Origin: Dipetalonema caudispina | Taxonomy: Eukaryota > Nematoda > Chromadorea > Rhabditida > Onchocercidae | Assembly: GCA_013365325.1 (NCBI GenBank) | Contig: JABVXV010000333.1 | Location: 1 to 64,000 of the forward strand | DNA: 64,000 bases | Direction of reading: 5' to 3' | In this document: in pieces, positions 25,701-42,100 of the stretch | How positions within the stretch are numbered: position 1 is the stretch's first letter | Layout of the letters: each line of letters starts with the position of its first letter | Translations under genes and position numbers: made by a program | The notes under the pieces: model-generated | Told to the model about the DNA's origin: nothing | What the model saw: the letters and a program-made list of their open reading frames with translations, nothing else | Databases searched by the model: none

Positions 25701-28700
25701 AAAATAAGCTTCCTTTCTGCTTCAAGTGGAATCTGGAAGTGTTAATCAATTAAACTGATTCTAAAGATATGCATGGAAATTATAATATATAGTTTCCCTT
25801 ATAAACTGAAATTCATAAGCATAATAAGTAAGAGGTAGGGTTCAAAAGGTCAAAGAAGAGGATGAATGTAAAGAACTCGAGTTTTAAATTTATTGAAATT
25901 GAACCTTTAGATGTTTTGCAAATGATAGGCCGTGCTGGTCGGCCACAGTTCGATGATTCTGCTGTTGCTGTTATTTATGTTCAAGATATTAAGAAAAATT
26001 TCTATAAGCGTTTTCTTTACGAACCTTTTCCCGTCGAATCAAGGTATGTCGTTGAAAATACCCTTTTTTATATTGTCCTCCAAAGTAGGCTTATTTTACT
26101 TTCATAGAAAGGGATGGGGTTAAATCATCGATCTAGTGCGCATATTTTGTCTATCTCTTTTTTTTTTTTAAATGACCCCGCCAATTGCAAATATGCATGA
26201 ATTTGCTTCCATGCTTTTCCGGTCATTTTTAGTTATTTAACTTTGTTTCTCTGCAAGGATATATGTTTTGCTTCCAACTCAAATACATCAAATACTGTAT
26301 ATCAGATTTTCGTAGTTATCGGTGATTTTGTGTTAAAAACATGCAAAGGAAATCAATCCTTTTTTGCGCGTTCTCCAATATTTTTTGTCATTTCAGTTTG
26401 CTCACAGCGCTACCAAATCATGTGAATGCCGAAATTTACGCTGGAACGATTACTTCAGAGCAGCATGTAATGGAATATATTGCTAACACATATCTTTATC
26501 GTCGTCTTTTTGCAAATCCAAGGTGAAAATTTTCATAATAACAAAGCTTTTCCTTTTTTTTTTGATTGAATATATTAGGTTTGGATTTAATGCTAGAGAG
26601 TTATGAAATGAGTGAAAGCATATTGCTTTGATTTATCTGAGCTTAAATGAATAGTGAAATTCATATTGTTTTTGCTGTTTGTAGTTTTTATGGTATTGTG
26701 GATACGACACCGGAAGCTTTGACACAGTTTCTTGTGGAAGTAGTTGATAACTGTATTGAAGAACTCGTGCTTTCTGGTTGTATCACCATTAATGAAGTAT
26801 GTTTGTTTCACAGGAAAAAATAGTTCTTTTTTGAATATTGGATTTTTTTTTTCTTATGACAAATATCCATTTTTTGATTATCATGAGAAGTGGAAGTTTT
26901 CAGAAGATTCCGAAGGTGGTGTTTTGCATTGTGTTAATATGGATCCATAACTTAAATTGGTTTTATGCATCGGATTTCAGGAAGAGCAGTCACTTATTTC
27001 GGCACCGCTTGGAACTATTGCAAGCATTTACTATTTGAATCATAAAACAGTACGGTTTCTTGCCAGCGCTATTACGCCCACAACAACAGTGGAGGAGCTC
27101 GTGAAAATTTTAGCAGTATGTTTCAACTGTTTGATTTTGCATTTGTATAAACCACTAGTGGTTTTTGCTACCATGCCATGAAGAATTGCACTCTGTACGG
27201 TGTTCCAAAATACTGCAATTATGTTTTTTTTTTTTTTTTTTTTTTTTACAGCAGTAGTCAGTTTATTAAGGAAATTTTACTGTAAGAATGAGGAAGGCTA
27301 TTTCTGGTTCAAAGAGATTGAGAAAAGCTATTTCAGGATTGCCCAGAATATGATGAAATACCTGTTCGACATAATGAAGACCAAATTAACGGGTCGGTTT
27401 CTTTCATTAATCGTTAATTTTACACCATAAAAACCGTGATCTTGACTCTCACGTTTTTGCTCCATAATTTAACATAGATTCAAAAATATGCGTTGACTAA
27501 ACCCTACATGTGTTATTTAGTTTACTTCTTTTTTCATTATTTTCAGTAATTTCAGGCATCTGCAGCAAATTATGCCACTTAAACTGCCAGCTGATGCTGC
27601 TTTGGATTCTTCACATACAAAAGCACTTCTACTGTTAGAAGCACATTTAAGTCGTATAAAACTGATGACAGATTACATCACTGACCAACGCTCAATGCTA
27701 GATCAGTGTTTCCGAATTTTAAATGTAATGGTTTTTTGGACTCTTAGACTTTACTTGAGAACATTTTTAAGGCATTAAGTCAATAAATGAGCGGAGAACT
27801 GATATTTAGATTAGATATTTAGATAATTTATCACCATCTTGTTAGTTGTGCGTCTATTAAATTTATGTTTGGGATGGTTCTTCGCTAAAATCACGAAATG
27901 ATATAAATTTTCCAGCTTCTAGAATATTTTCAAGTTTTTAGGCAATGTTGGACATAAGTCTTTTGCGTAAATGGCTTTCAACTGCTCTTTCCGTTGTTAT
28001 TTTGATGCAAATGATCGCCCAGGCTGCTTGGCATACTGACCATCCCTTACTGGTCGTACCTCACTTCAGTGAAGAAGTTATTGATAGAGTTGGGTAAGTA
28101 TAAAATCTAAAATTTTGAGGAATCACGAAACTCCCTGACTCTTCACTGTGTAATGCACTCATTCATTGTACCATTGCTCGCATTAACTTTGAAATTATCA
28201 AACCTTGATTTGGCTATCGGTAGTGAAAATTAGTAGTAGAAGTACGCACTACAGCAGTTTTTACGGAAAAAAAAAAAAATGAATAGTGTCTTTTAGCGCA
28301 TGTTTTGTTACCTAGCAATATTATTTTGGGAGAATTTTTGGTTCCATTCACATGATGAAGAAATATTTTTAGCCATTTATTTGTTCAGTATTTCCAAGAA
28401 GTTAATTTCCTTGTTGATGCACAGGGCTGATTCAACGATACCTATATTAAAAAATCATTTTGGCCTTGATAAAAGGAATATCGAGCAGACTAGAAAAAAG
28501 GCCATCAAGAAACTTCTGGACGTCACGGTTATCGATGAGAATCAAGCAGCGGAGGTCTTTGCTTGTTTTAATAATTTTTATTTGTCTAGTGCTAATCTTT
28601 CCATGTTTTCTTTTTCAAATTCTGTCTCTACCCTTGAAACATTAGATGCAGTTTGAGGGATGAAGGTAGAGATAATCAGGGGACTGTAATCTTGGAGGTT

Positions 28701-29947
28701 GGATTGCAAAACATCTGGACCAGGGTGCTCGTGTAATCATCAAACCTGAAATCCTTTAAAGGATGGACTTTACTATGCATTATGTACTTAGGGCCTATGT
28801 TGCCTTTAGTTCATTTCTTTCTGTTATTCATCCTCTTTTTTAGCGTATGATTTTGCATAGACATTCTATTATGCACCTTTTCGCCGTTTGTGAATTTGTG
28901 ATATTTATCTCCTTTACTAAGCATACAACAACAGTATTTTATCACTCAATTTATGTAATGTTATAATTTCAGGCTGTTGACGCTCTTTTGAAATGGCCAA
29001 TATTACAGCCGAGGAAGTGCGTGTTATGTGGTGCAAATCAGGTTTTCGAAATCGATTATTTGCAAGATGAGCGATGGCCCAAGTACATAAATGTTGAATC
29101 GGATACGTCATATCGTATGTTATTCACTGTCGAGTTGGTCGGCCCATATAGGGTATGTTCATGTTTGTAGTTAGATATCAAAATTTATAAGGATTATGTT
29201 TCCTTGCCCAGATATTTTTTGTTTTCAACATTTTATGACTACAGGTTTCTACTTTGATCAAAAAAATTAAATAGCTGAATAAAACAGTGGTGTTTTAGTT
29301 TGAAACGAATGCCTTTTGTCCACGTTTCCATAAAGAAAAAACTGCTGGCTGGATTGTGATGATCGGTGAGAAAGATACAGGTGAAGTGTTATGTTGCAAA
29401 AAAATACCACCGATTATCGGTTCTAAGCAACTCAACATACCATTCAGGATGACCAAGCAATTGTGAGTTTTCGTACTTCAGGGATTCAAAAAAAGAAAAA
29501 CGAAGTTTTTGGAGAGTAATTTTCTGGAAGATTTCATATTCTTGACAAATTAAAGAACAAACTGCTAGATGTAGATTTCAATTTTCCAGTTAGTTAGAGA
29601 TTTTTTATCTTAAAATTCCTAATTATGGTACTTAGATTTAGAGCAATGGCGGCCTTGTTTAGCATACATATCCTTTGATGCAAAGATTTGTCATGCATAC
29701 TAAATAAGCTGTAATGTGCATCATAGAGTATCGTATAGTATTGAAAGATAAGACATTTTAAGTCAGATGGGTAAAGGAGGTCAGTTTTATATGCCTGTCA
29801 AATAGATTTCCTTTTTCCAGAGGTCGGCATATTTTTACGGCTTTCATAATGTCCGACTCTTACATTGGCATCGATCAGGAATACAACCTTCATTGTGAAA
29901 TCGTTGAAAAGAAAGTGTCAGAAAACTCGACCAATGGAGATTTTTAA
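13721..29947 (+). CDS. ASCC3: ASCC3, dual-cassette Ski2-like helicase
   Basis: Model of 44 exons, 2009 aa (human 2202). Exons: 13721-13864, 14064-14189, 14520-14651, 14896-15095, 15187-15325, 15658-15780, 15938-16052, 16293-16378, 16539-16679, 16985-17146, 17454-17602, 17837-18017, 18139-18204, 18475-18666, 18909-19014, 19331-19459, 19722-19923, 20091-20265, 20620-20733, 20810-21006, 21214-21311, 21468-21561, 22051-22207, 22418-22589, 22804-22901, 22996-23118, 23343-23425, 23655-23861, 24013-24124, 24239-24359, 24539-24681, 25065-25178, 25503-25647, 25911-26043, 26397-26522, 26685-26796, 26981-27115, 27337-27392, 27556-27724, 27942-28093, 28425-28554, 28973-29152, 29299-29462, 29821-29947. 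The order is helicase, Sec63, helicase, Sec63, with intact Walker A and DEIH motifs in both cassettes. Sequence follows ASCC3 rather than its paralogue Brr2/SNRNP200 (for example [26 protein letters not shown]). In animals ASCC3 drives ASC-1 complex disassembly of collided ribosomes and unwinds alkylated DNA for ALKBH3. The first exon is the least certain: no family similarity before residue 49, and the ATG at 13721 is a guess. Confidence 0.93.
15383..15408. repeat. (TA)n microsatellite
   Basis: Thirteen uninterrupted TA units in an ASCC3 intron between the exons ending 15325 and starting 15658. It probably varies in length between individuals. Confidence 0.95.
15938..22207 (+). other. ASCC3: ASCC3 N-terminal helicase cassette and first Sec63 module
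   Basis: Sub-feature of ASCC3. Walker A APTGAGKT is split by an intron after the third Gly (exons ending 16052 and starting 16293), near residue 325. Motif Ia is [10 protein letters not shown], then [11 protein letters not shown], and motif II is [13 protein letters not shown] near residue 433. Motif III is [13 protein letters not shown] and the RecA2 arginine motif is [10 protein letters not shown] near residue 675. All catalytic residues expected for an active ATPase are present, so this cassette is not obviously dead. The first Sec63 part runs through exons 17-23. Confidence 0.9.
20266..20619 (+). other. Intron with a non-GT donor in ASCC3
   Basis: Family alignment requires EFDQIK to join directly to VREEEI. 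The base pair after the last Lys codon is GC (AAG, then GCTCGT), not GT, with a good acceptor (TTGATTAAG). A canonical alternative, GT at 20270 with an AG inside the next exon, is also in frame but would replace the conserved VRE by AQ. Confidence 0.6.
22679..22686 (+). other. Candidate alternative 8-nt microexon in ASCC3
   Basis: GAGCTGAA is flanked by TTCTTATAG before and GTATGTAA after. It joins in frame with the exon ending 22589. If the next exon then starts at 22782 (after ATTAAAG) instead of 22804, the frame stays open. The combined path would insert about ten residues (GAEGQLFKIA) before DLLDLDP. The main model skips it because the human protein has no such insert. Confidence 0.3.
22804..29947 (+). 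other. ASCC3: ASCC3 C-terminal helicase cassette and second Sec63 module
   Basis: Sub-feature of ASCC3. Walker A APTGSGKT lies near residue 1182, motif Ia is [11 protein letters not shown], and motif II is [13 protein letters not shown] near residue 1285. [28 protein letters not shown] and [12 protein letters not shown] follow. The second Sec63 region includes [29 protein letters not shown] and a terminal immunoglobulin-like part with [15 protein letters not shown], ending [14 protein letters not shown] and a short polar tail. In the family the C-terminal cassette is the main ATP-driven unwinding unit, and nothing here contradicts that. Confidence 0.9.
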
Positions 29948-31423
29948 AGATTAGTACTAATAATAATGTGGTCGTGCAGATTACCACTTTTCTGTTTTTT
30001 CTGTCTCCGACTGATGGCTTATCAGTTTATGGTAAGCACTTTGTTTTATCATTTAGCTCCATTTCCCACTGTGTCTTTCATTCTTCATTCACTTTGTAGT
30101 TAGTTTGGGTAATTCTCGAGCCTTTGTAGTTAAATTCTGAGACAATCCAATAATATTAATTTTTTCTTAAGAAAAACTTCAAATAGCCTGAAATGTTTTT
30201 TTTATTTGTTTTTTAGCAAGCGCATTTCAAATAGCATCCATTGAAAAATATAACATAGGCGCAGTAGGGCCAGTTTTTCGTATATCATGTTGTAATAATT
30301 GACAATTTGCAAAATGAAACGAAGAACAATTCGACGTATGACCCCCGAAGTGATCAAAAATCTTGTATCGTTTTTTTATTCATTGTAGCAAAATCGACAT
30401 AGTATTACAACACACGCTACTGGTTCTGTTGTTTTATTCTTGTGTGCTTCGTTTTTTCTCCTTGACTTGTTGTCGAGCTCTGATCAAAATGTTTTGTATT
30501 TAATATTATTCGATTACTTTATTTATAGAATCTTACGGATACTGCCGGATGTTACTTTCATTCAACAAAAATAGAGCAACAATGGACATTTTTGTCAGTT
30601 TTTTTTTTTCGGGTTTATTTAATTGTAAATTAAAGAAATTCAATGATACAGCGGACAATTGTCTGTTTGGGTATTTGAACTACAATTCGATTTATGTTGA
30701 AGATAATAGGTCGAAATAGTAATAGTTAAACGAGCAAAAATTTGTAATAAAAGTATGACGGCTTCGATTATCTGGTTAATAATGATGTTGAATTTTCTTT
30801 AATTTATGATTTTTATGTGGCGAAATACGATCTTTCACATGTCTGATTGTTAACGGTGCATTTTCTTGTTTGAAATTATTTGTGTGTGCTTAAAATACTT
30901 TCACTCAATCATTTTGTGTTTGGTTTGAAAAACTTGTTCTTACACTATGCATTTCTCTGTTTATATACTATTTAAAGTTTTTAAAATCTCTAAAATTTGA
31001 AGCAGTGTTAGTTGCACTGTTAGTGATAAGGCTTTCTCAAGGACTCATACTATTCTGCTTATCGAAAGAAAGGTTAAAGTACACTGTAACACATCGTAGA
31101 ATAGTGAGATGGGACATATTCGCTTTGAAACATATTGATTGTCTGATTTCAATGTGTGACGGGTACTATGAAATGATCTTTGAGCTTTAATTATATCAAC
31201 CTTATGAACTTTTATTTTTTGTTGTTAATTTGTTAATTTTTCTTTTATGAAGATAAAGAGGAAGGATATTGATATTGAAGGGATTAAATCTCTTATTTGG
31301 TTAATAAGTTCAACTATGTTACCGTATGATTTATTCGTATGGAACATTTTGAGCTACACTATTATTAATTTCGCAGAAAAGATAAGATTTCAGGAAATTC
31401 AGTTACGTTTATCAAATTCAGCG
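29948..31423. other. Intergenic region, ASCC3 to transketolase
   Basis: About 1.5 kb between two plus-strand genes. No supported exon or RNA gene was seen. It holds the ASCC3 3'UTR (possible AATAAA at 30746-30751) and the transketolase upstream region. Open frames at 31005-31190 and 31247-31423 have no recognisable similarity. Confidence 0.5.
31386..31393 (+). promoter_or_regulatory. Candidate spliced-leader acceptor for transketolase
   Basis: GATTTCAG 30 nt before the transketolase ATG has a good nematode acceptor shape and no upstream coding partner. It would give a short, trans-spliced 5'UTR. Cis-splicing to an upstream non-coding exon is equally possible from sequence alone. Confidence 0.4.
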
Positions 31424-34400
31424 ATGGGAAAAGTAGATATTCAACAATTGGATGATGTGGCAAATCATCTACGTATTGATTCAATCAAAATGACTTGTGC
31501 AGCCAAATCAGGTCATCCCACGAGTTCATGTTCAGCTGCGGAGATTATTGCAACACTTTTCTTTAACGAAATGAAATTTGACAAAGCATTCCCGAAAGAT
31601 CCATCTTCTGATCGTTTCGTTTTATCGAAGGTTCGGCTTTTTTAATGAATTTTTAACGATAAAACAAGTGGTTATTTCAGGTATAACTTGTCTTTATGGT
31701 TTATGTGTGATTTAATTTAAATCATAAGGATTTAAATAGGTTTTTTTTCAAGGGTCATGCATGCCCGGTATTGTATGCTGCTTGGCATCAAGCAGGACAT
31801 GTATCAACTACTGATATGATGAATATACGGAAGATAACCTGTGATCTAGAAGGCCATCCAACACCACGACTAGACTTTATCGATGTTGCTACTGGCTCTC
31901 TCGGACAAGGTCTATCATGCGCTGCTGGAATGGCATATGTTGGAAAATACATCGATAAGGTATCATTTCTTGAAGCATTAGGAATGAAATTTTTATCATC
32001 TGGCCAACCGTGATAGAGGATGACTCTTTGATCGCTTAACATGATGGACATTTTCACTCTGCTGATCATTTTCACAAATATGCAGATCTCCTGTTTGTTT
32101 AAGCTGTAAACTGTTTTATGTGGTACGAATTAAATTATCGAATTATTCATCAAATTTGTCTCCTTGAAAAAAGTCCTTTAAATTTAGGCAAGTTATCGTG
32201 TTTATTGTTTGTTGGGCGATGGTGAATGCGCAGAAGGTTCAGTGTGGGAGGCAGCAGGTATGCCTTGCTGATAATTTTCAATTCTCTTTGATATTTAGTT
32301 GAAAACTTGATATAACATGTACTATTTGATAGCAACGAGAAATAAGAAGTTCCTAAACAAATAAATAATCAATAATCTGAATGCTCGATGTTCCAGCATT
32401 TGCGTCATACTATAAATTGGATAATTTGGTCACAATCGTAGACATGAACCGTCTAGGACAAACCCAACAGACGATGCTAGGACATGACGCTGATGCCATG
32501 GCAAAACGCTTTGAATCATTTGGATGCCACACAGTCGTTGTTGATGGCAGTAATGTCGTAGAACTGCTGAATGCTTATAACACTGCACGGTTAGAAATCC
32601 ATTTAGAAAAAATAAATGGTAGAAGGAATATATTTCTCATAATTTTTATTTTAATAATACAAAACCTATAAAATCAAACATTTTATCACATTTTGTGGTA
32701 TTTTAAAGTAAAAGATAGCATCAGAATATGACCAGCATATTTCGGAATTTCCTAGTAGCCTCAAATGACAGTGTGTCTTGTTGATGGCCGAAATGTACAG
32801 TTTCTGTCAGTACCAGCAACTTTAAGCGAATTGCTTGATGCTTCTAATTAAACTAAACTTGAAATGGGATTCAGTGAAATACTTGTTGATTTATTCAGTC
32901 AAACAAAAGGCAGACCAACGGCCATCATTGCAAAAACGTTGAAAGGAAAGGGCATCATTGGAATCGAAGATGAAGTAAGTTTTGCCTGTTGCATAGTTTG
33001 AAATATGTTTTGATGATTGAGTAGTTTATGTTACTGCAATGGTTGCAGAGATTGAATTTCAGTTATTTACTGCAGCAAGTTATAAAGCGCTGGCGTTCCT
33101 TAAAATCTAAATTTACTGGAAGAAAACTGACTACCGTTTGTTGTCAGTATTTATTCATCCTTTATCAAATGTAGTGACAGATGTAGTGTAATCATTGACT
33201 CATTCTAGAATAGTGTTAGACTATTCCAATGAAAAATCAGTGGTGGTGTAGTGGTTGTGGGAGAGGTTAGTTAATTAGTAGTACTCATTGGAAGGAGGTT
33301 CGGGACCTAGTAAATATCGGTCGAAACGAAAAGAATACGGAGATCGATAACACACATTGTTGGCGGCAGAGCACCAGCTATGACCGGTCAAATAAATGCC
33401 GGAAATATCCTAGATTCTCTGCTAGATCATGAATGTTGGCTGTTTGACGGGATACAAACGTGTATTGCTGGGTTGTATCACGATTAGGAAGCCAAATACA
33501 AACCTGTCACTCCAAAGAATCTATCCTAGTTTTGTCAATAAACGTATATAAATGAATTATTTAAGTTAAAGTTATGAGTGTGAAAGCTAGAAGTCTTTAA
33601 ATACTTAAAAAATTTGCAAGTACAACTTACGTGATATTTTAATGTAAGAAGTTTTAGCGCAGTCACTACCTTGCTTCTTGAGCAGACGTTTGCACTAGCT
33701 TGAATAATCACATCTTTTTCAAACTGAACTTGTACATGATATTAACATTGCATTACAATTTTATATCTTGCCAATCGACTTCAGGATAACTGGCATGGAA
33801 AACCAGTACCTGAGAATACTATTGAAGCAATCGAACAACGTCTTATGGATAAGGCAGATGTTATTGGAACACTTCAAATAAAGCTTCCAATAAATGATGC
33901 TCCAAATGTTCAGCTACCAATTGGCCATATTAAAATGGCACCACCGGCATACGCAGTTGGTGATAAGGTATTTGCTTATGTTGTCTCGAGAGTGTACACA
34001 CTTTTAGCAGATTATTTTAATGTAATTTTGATTCATCTGGAAGAAAAAAACGATGAATAGCAACTGCAACAAATTAAGCTGCGAATTTGAGCAGATTTGG
34101 CTATTGTGAAAATGTAATCCACACCCATCAAAACTAGGCTCAAGATGCAGAACTATACATCATACAGTTGTTGTCAAAAGAATGCTTATGTAGATGAATC
34201 TATGGCTATACACATTTCATTTCTGATATTCACAAGCTTGATTTTCAACTCATCTACGTCTTTTTATAGTTCTTCAGACTTTTATAGTGGGTCATAATTG
34301 CATTATCACTGTTAGAATATAGCTCGTTTCCGTGTTCTTTAAAGATTGGCAGATATTATAAGTGTGAATTGCTTGCTTACCTTGCAGTGGGTATTCATAC

Positions 34401-37131
34401 GGTCTCGATTGAGTGATATTGAGTGACGAGAGTAATCTTTTATTTATTTTACTTTTTTGTCATTTTTTTTTAAAATAATTTTTGTCAAATATTGGCTATT
34501 TCAGGTGGCAACCCGCCAGGCCTATGGTACAGCATTGGCAAAATTGGGTGATGCATGTCCACGAATAATTGGCTTAGATGGTGATACCAAAAACTCGACA
34601 TTCAGTGAGAATTTGCTTAAAAAACATCCGGAACAATTCGTCGAATGTTTTATTGCAGAACAAAATCTTGTTGGAGTTGCTGTTGGTTTGCAGTGTCGTG
34701 ATCGTGCTATTCCGTTTGCAAGGTTTACTTCATTGATAATTTTAATTAGACAGGATTTAATTGGTTTCAGCTTCTATATTTTTTGAATGTTCCATTTATT
34801 TGAAATAAAACAAACTTATTGCATTCAAAGTGCAATTCCAAAGCGTGGTCTAAAATCATCGTCTCCATCCACGTTGCCCAACCATGTGATCAGTTACATC
34901 TTTCAATAGTAGCATGATCCATGTGAATGGATCACCGTATCCTTTAATCTTTTCATGATTATGTTGTTAATGTTTACATTTCGTTGGCTTAGGCAATTAA
35001 AAAAGTGGTTGGATATTTGGGAAGTATAGTTATTTATTATATGGCTTTTTATCTATTTCCTATCTTATCGTAATTAAAGTTTTTCATAACGCACTGTTGG
35101 ATTTATCAATTTCAACATTTTTGTAGTGTGTAATGTTGTGTTATATATACGTATGTACGCATATACAACAAACACATACACGCAACTACCCATATAGCCT
35201 TTGTTTGAAGGCATTTTTGTAAGTTTATGGTGTGTAGTCTCATGTTTCTTGTGACGCATAACTGTCAATTTAGTATTATTAACAAAAAGATACTGGTGGA
35301 GATCGTTAGTCTTTGAAATCCTTATTTAAGAGCTGATACCCATTCATTTTTCTTTTCTAACCTTATATCATATAGAACTAATCTTTTCTGCGACTGATTT
35401 CTCAAGAAAATTTGTTTTTGCCAGTATCAAGTAGATTGGAATGAAGTGTATGTTAATATAGGTTTAGTAGAGATTGCACTTGTAGTCTGGTTTTATTCGT
35501 AGTATTGCATGCAATTTAGTTTGTAAAAAGAATACTGAATAGAATTTCTTTTTTAAAAAATAAAAAGAATAATGAAATCGTAAAAAGGACATTTTCGAGG
35601 AAAAAATTTCCGAAACACTGAATGCATTGCGTTTTGATAACAGGAAGATTTTGATTGAGGAGAGTTGAATGATGATAAACCGATAGAAATTTATTCCTCG
35701 TTTATGATTTCAACAGATTTTTGAATTAACACCTGAGTTTTACATATGATATGATCTGTTGTTTGTGGTTATGGTGTGCTTACAATTTTTGAAGCATATA
35801 TGACTGTGAAATTTTGTGAATTATAGCACCTTCGCTGCATTCTTCACCCGTGCTGCTGATCAACTTCGTATGGCTGCCGTATCATTCGCAAATATAAAAT
35901 GCGCTGGTTCGCATGTTGGCGTTTCTATTGGAGAAGACGGTCCATCACAGATGGGGCTGGAAGATATCGCATTGTTTCGGTACGTTGATTTTGGTGTTAA
36001 ATTTTCCGCTCATGTCTTTATAAAATTTGACAAATTAATAAATTTAGAACTATTCCTGGATCCATTGTGTTCTATCCAACTGACGCAGTGGCAGCAGAAC
36101 GTGCGACGGAATTAGCGGCTAATACTCGTGGTATTGCATTTATACGTACTGGACGCCCTGCTTGTCCAGTTATCTATAGCAATGATGAAAAGTTCGAAAT
36201 TGGTAAAGGAAAGGTGAATACTGCTTATATATCTTTTTAGCTATAAAAACTAGCTTTTAGATATATAGATTAGCTTTCCCATGCTCCACTTTTTTTCGAA
36301 TACGGTATATTTAATTGACCTGATTTTTTTTAATAAGTATTAATTATACACATTTGTCTTCCTCCGCAGTGCGTATTTACCCAAAACACATCTGCCGTCT
36401 TAATTTTATCAAGAACGAAACACTTTGCTTTCGAAGTTGTAACTTTTACAATTTATTCCAGATCGTACACGACGCAAGTAAGCCAAAAGCGTTGATAATC
36501 GGTGCAGGTGTTACGCTTTATGAAGCGAAAAAAGCAGCAGATAAGTTGCAGTCAGAAAACGTGGAAGTAATTGTGATGGATCCATTTACAATTAAGCCGC
36601 TTGATAAAGATTTGATCGTAAAATCGGCTAGAAGAGCAGAAAATCGTATCATCACTGTAGAGGATCATTATCAAGCCGGAGGTATCACTTTTCGATATTT
36701 GAAATACTGAGATTTCACATTATGTCCTGTCAGTTCGCTCATTATAGTTTTTTTATAATGAAAGGAGATTTCCCACCCTCGCTTTTCAGTTCCTTCATCA
36801 TAATTTGTAGAAGCGCCTCATCATTCACTGCATCTCATGACGATAATTGGATTGCAGATGTACAGTTCCGTTCTGGGCTTATGAAGGAAGCGTCTGGTAA
36901 ACTTTTGTTAAAGGCACTGATAAATTTCTCTTTATTAAATTTACTGGAATTTTAGGCATTGGTGAGGCTGTATGCCAAGCTGTTTCCGATCAGAAGGATA
37001 TTCGTGTTCGTTCATTGTTTGTTCTTGATGTTCCACACTCCGGACCATCAGACGCTCTACTTGAAAAGTACGGAATTTCAGCGAAATGTATTGTTGATGC
37101 TGTGCATCAATTCATTCATCCACCAAATTAA
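31424..37131 (+). CDS. tkt-1: Transketolase
   Basis: Eleven exons: 31424-31630, 31753-31959, 32188-32257, 32397-32589, 32899-32974, 33785-33967, 34505-34722, 35827-35979, 36048-36213, 36462-36681, 36956-37131; 622 aa, against 623 in human TKT. The enzyme is thiamine diphosphate-dependent and moves two-carbon units between sugar phosphates in the cytosolic pentose phosphate pathway. Visible blocks are [41 protein letters not shown] (ThDP/Mg GDG motif), [71 protein letters not shown] and [14 protein letters not shown]. The exon-4 to exon-5 junction (NTAR to [13 protein letters not shown]) flanks the decayed exon-like fragment, and the next intron holds the SINE-like element. An AATAAA at 37512-37517 is a candidate poly(A) signal. 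It converges with pars-1. Confidence 0.97.
32771..32851 (+). pseudogene. Decayed exon-like duplicate inside a transketolase intron
   Basis: This stretch, between exons 32397-32589 and 32899-32974, translates in one frame to [10 protein letters not shown], a short insert, then ELLDASN and a TAA. It resembles the end of the preceding exon, [19 protein letters not shown], with an insertion of about ten residues. Upstream bases hold stops (TAGTAG). It looks like the remnant of a tandem-duplicated or once alternative exon. Similarity was judged by eye. Confidence 0.5.
33240..33540 (+). mobile_element. tRNA-derived SINE-like element in a transketolase intron
   Basis: A GC-richer island within AT-rich intron sequence. 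TGGTGTAGTGG at 33244-33254 matches the pol III A-box of a tRNA, and GGTTCGGGACC at 33297-33307 resembles a B-box. Their spacing of about 43 bp is typical of a tRNA. No acceptor stem or credible anticodon arm was found, so it is not a working tRNA gene. A non-tRNA body of some 230 bp follows. Borders are approximate and no target-site duplication was confirmed. Confidence 0.5.
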
Positions 37132-38031
37132 GTGGTTTTATTAAGATTTCAAAAATTTTGGAAGAGTGTTTTTTAATCTTTAAACAAATATTTCTGGTTT
37201 AACTACTCTCCTCAGCTCCTTCATCGAGAAGCCAATACTTCTAAAACAGCATAATAATTCCACTGATTCTACAATGTGAGTTCATTATCTAAACATTGTT
37301 GCATTCAAGCCTTAAATCCATTCGTTTTCCATTTTTCGTACTATTTGGTTCCTTAAATTTGTTCTGTAACCTTCATGAGTTAGTTATTCATTCATTAAAT
37401 GATACACTCTATTGAAGTTTATTTTGTTACTTTACACATTTTATATACTTGCAACACACAACAAATAACAATGAACAAAATGGTTGATACTGCAAGATGT
37501 CAACATGAAAGAATAAAATGTGGCAGCTCTAAGTTCCCATCCATATAAAGTTCTTATTATTTTAATTCGAACTAATCGAGTCCAGAAACTTCACTGTATT
37601 CTTTTCCTAGCGATTATATGATGAGGACTTGAATTTAGGCCAAACTGTTCTAATGCTCTTATTTATATCGAACTAAAGGGTAACAAACGGATAGAAAGAG
37701 AAGAAAAACAGGACAAACAGATAAAAGAAGACGAATGAATATCGTTTGAATGAGTTAATATTGAAATTCAATTCAAGAACCTATGGAAAATGAAGACAAA
37801 AGGAAATCACATGACTATTTTGTGGATACTTACTGAGCAGTAAAGTCGTTCACGGCGCGTGCATAATGTATTAGCTTAGCTAATGAGGCGCTCTAGTTGG
37901 CAGAGTGATGTGATACGGCACAGATCTCTCCTTCCTCACTGTATAAGTTTGGTACCAAAATAAATAAAGTTTCACTTTCTTGAATCCCTTTCTTCTGAAG
38001 TGTACAGAAGATATAATTAAGTAAGATTTTG
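37132..38031. other. Convergent 3' region, transketolase and prolyl-tRNA synthetase
   Basis: About 900 bp between two stop codons facing each other. It contains the transketolase 3'UTR with AATAAA at 37512-37517 and the ProRS 3'UTR. No coding or structured RNA signal was recognised. Confidence 0.6.
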
Positions 38032-42091
<4,060 letters not shown>

Positions 42092-42100
42092 TACTGAAAA
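42092..42100 (-). promoter_or_regulatory. Candidate spliced-leader acceptor for pars-1
   Basis: On the minus strand TTTTCAG is followed by TA and then the ATG of ProRS, leaving a two-base 5'UTR. Joining it to the upstream GluRS exon in phase would start with a TAA stop, so it is not a good cis acceptor. A very short leader before ATG is typical of trans-spliced nematode mRNAs. Confidence 0.55.

Noticed and set aside
13721..29947. Identification as SNRNP200/Brr2
   Set aside because: Both have two Ski2-like cassettes, but the junction sequences, N-terminal part and Sec63 segments follow ASCC3 and not the spliceosomal paralogue.
31788..32075. 95-codon minus-strand open frame
   Set aside because: Shadow of transketolase exon 2, whose sense reading is highly conserved.
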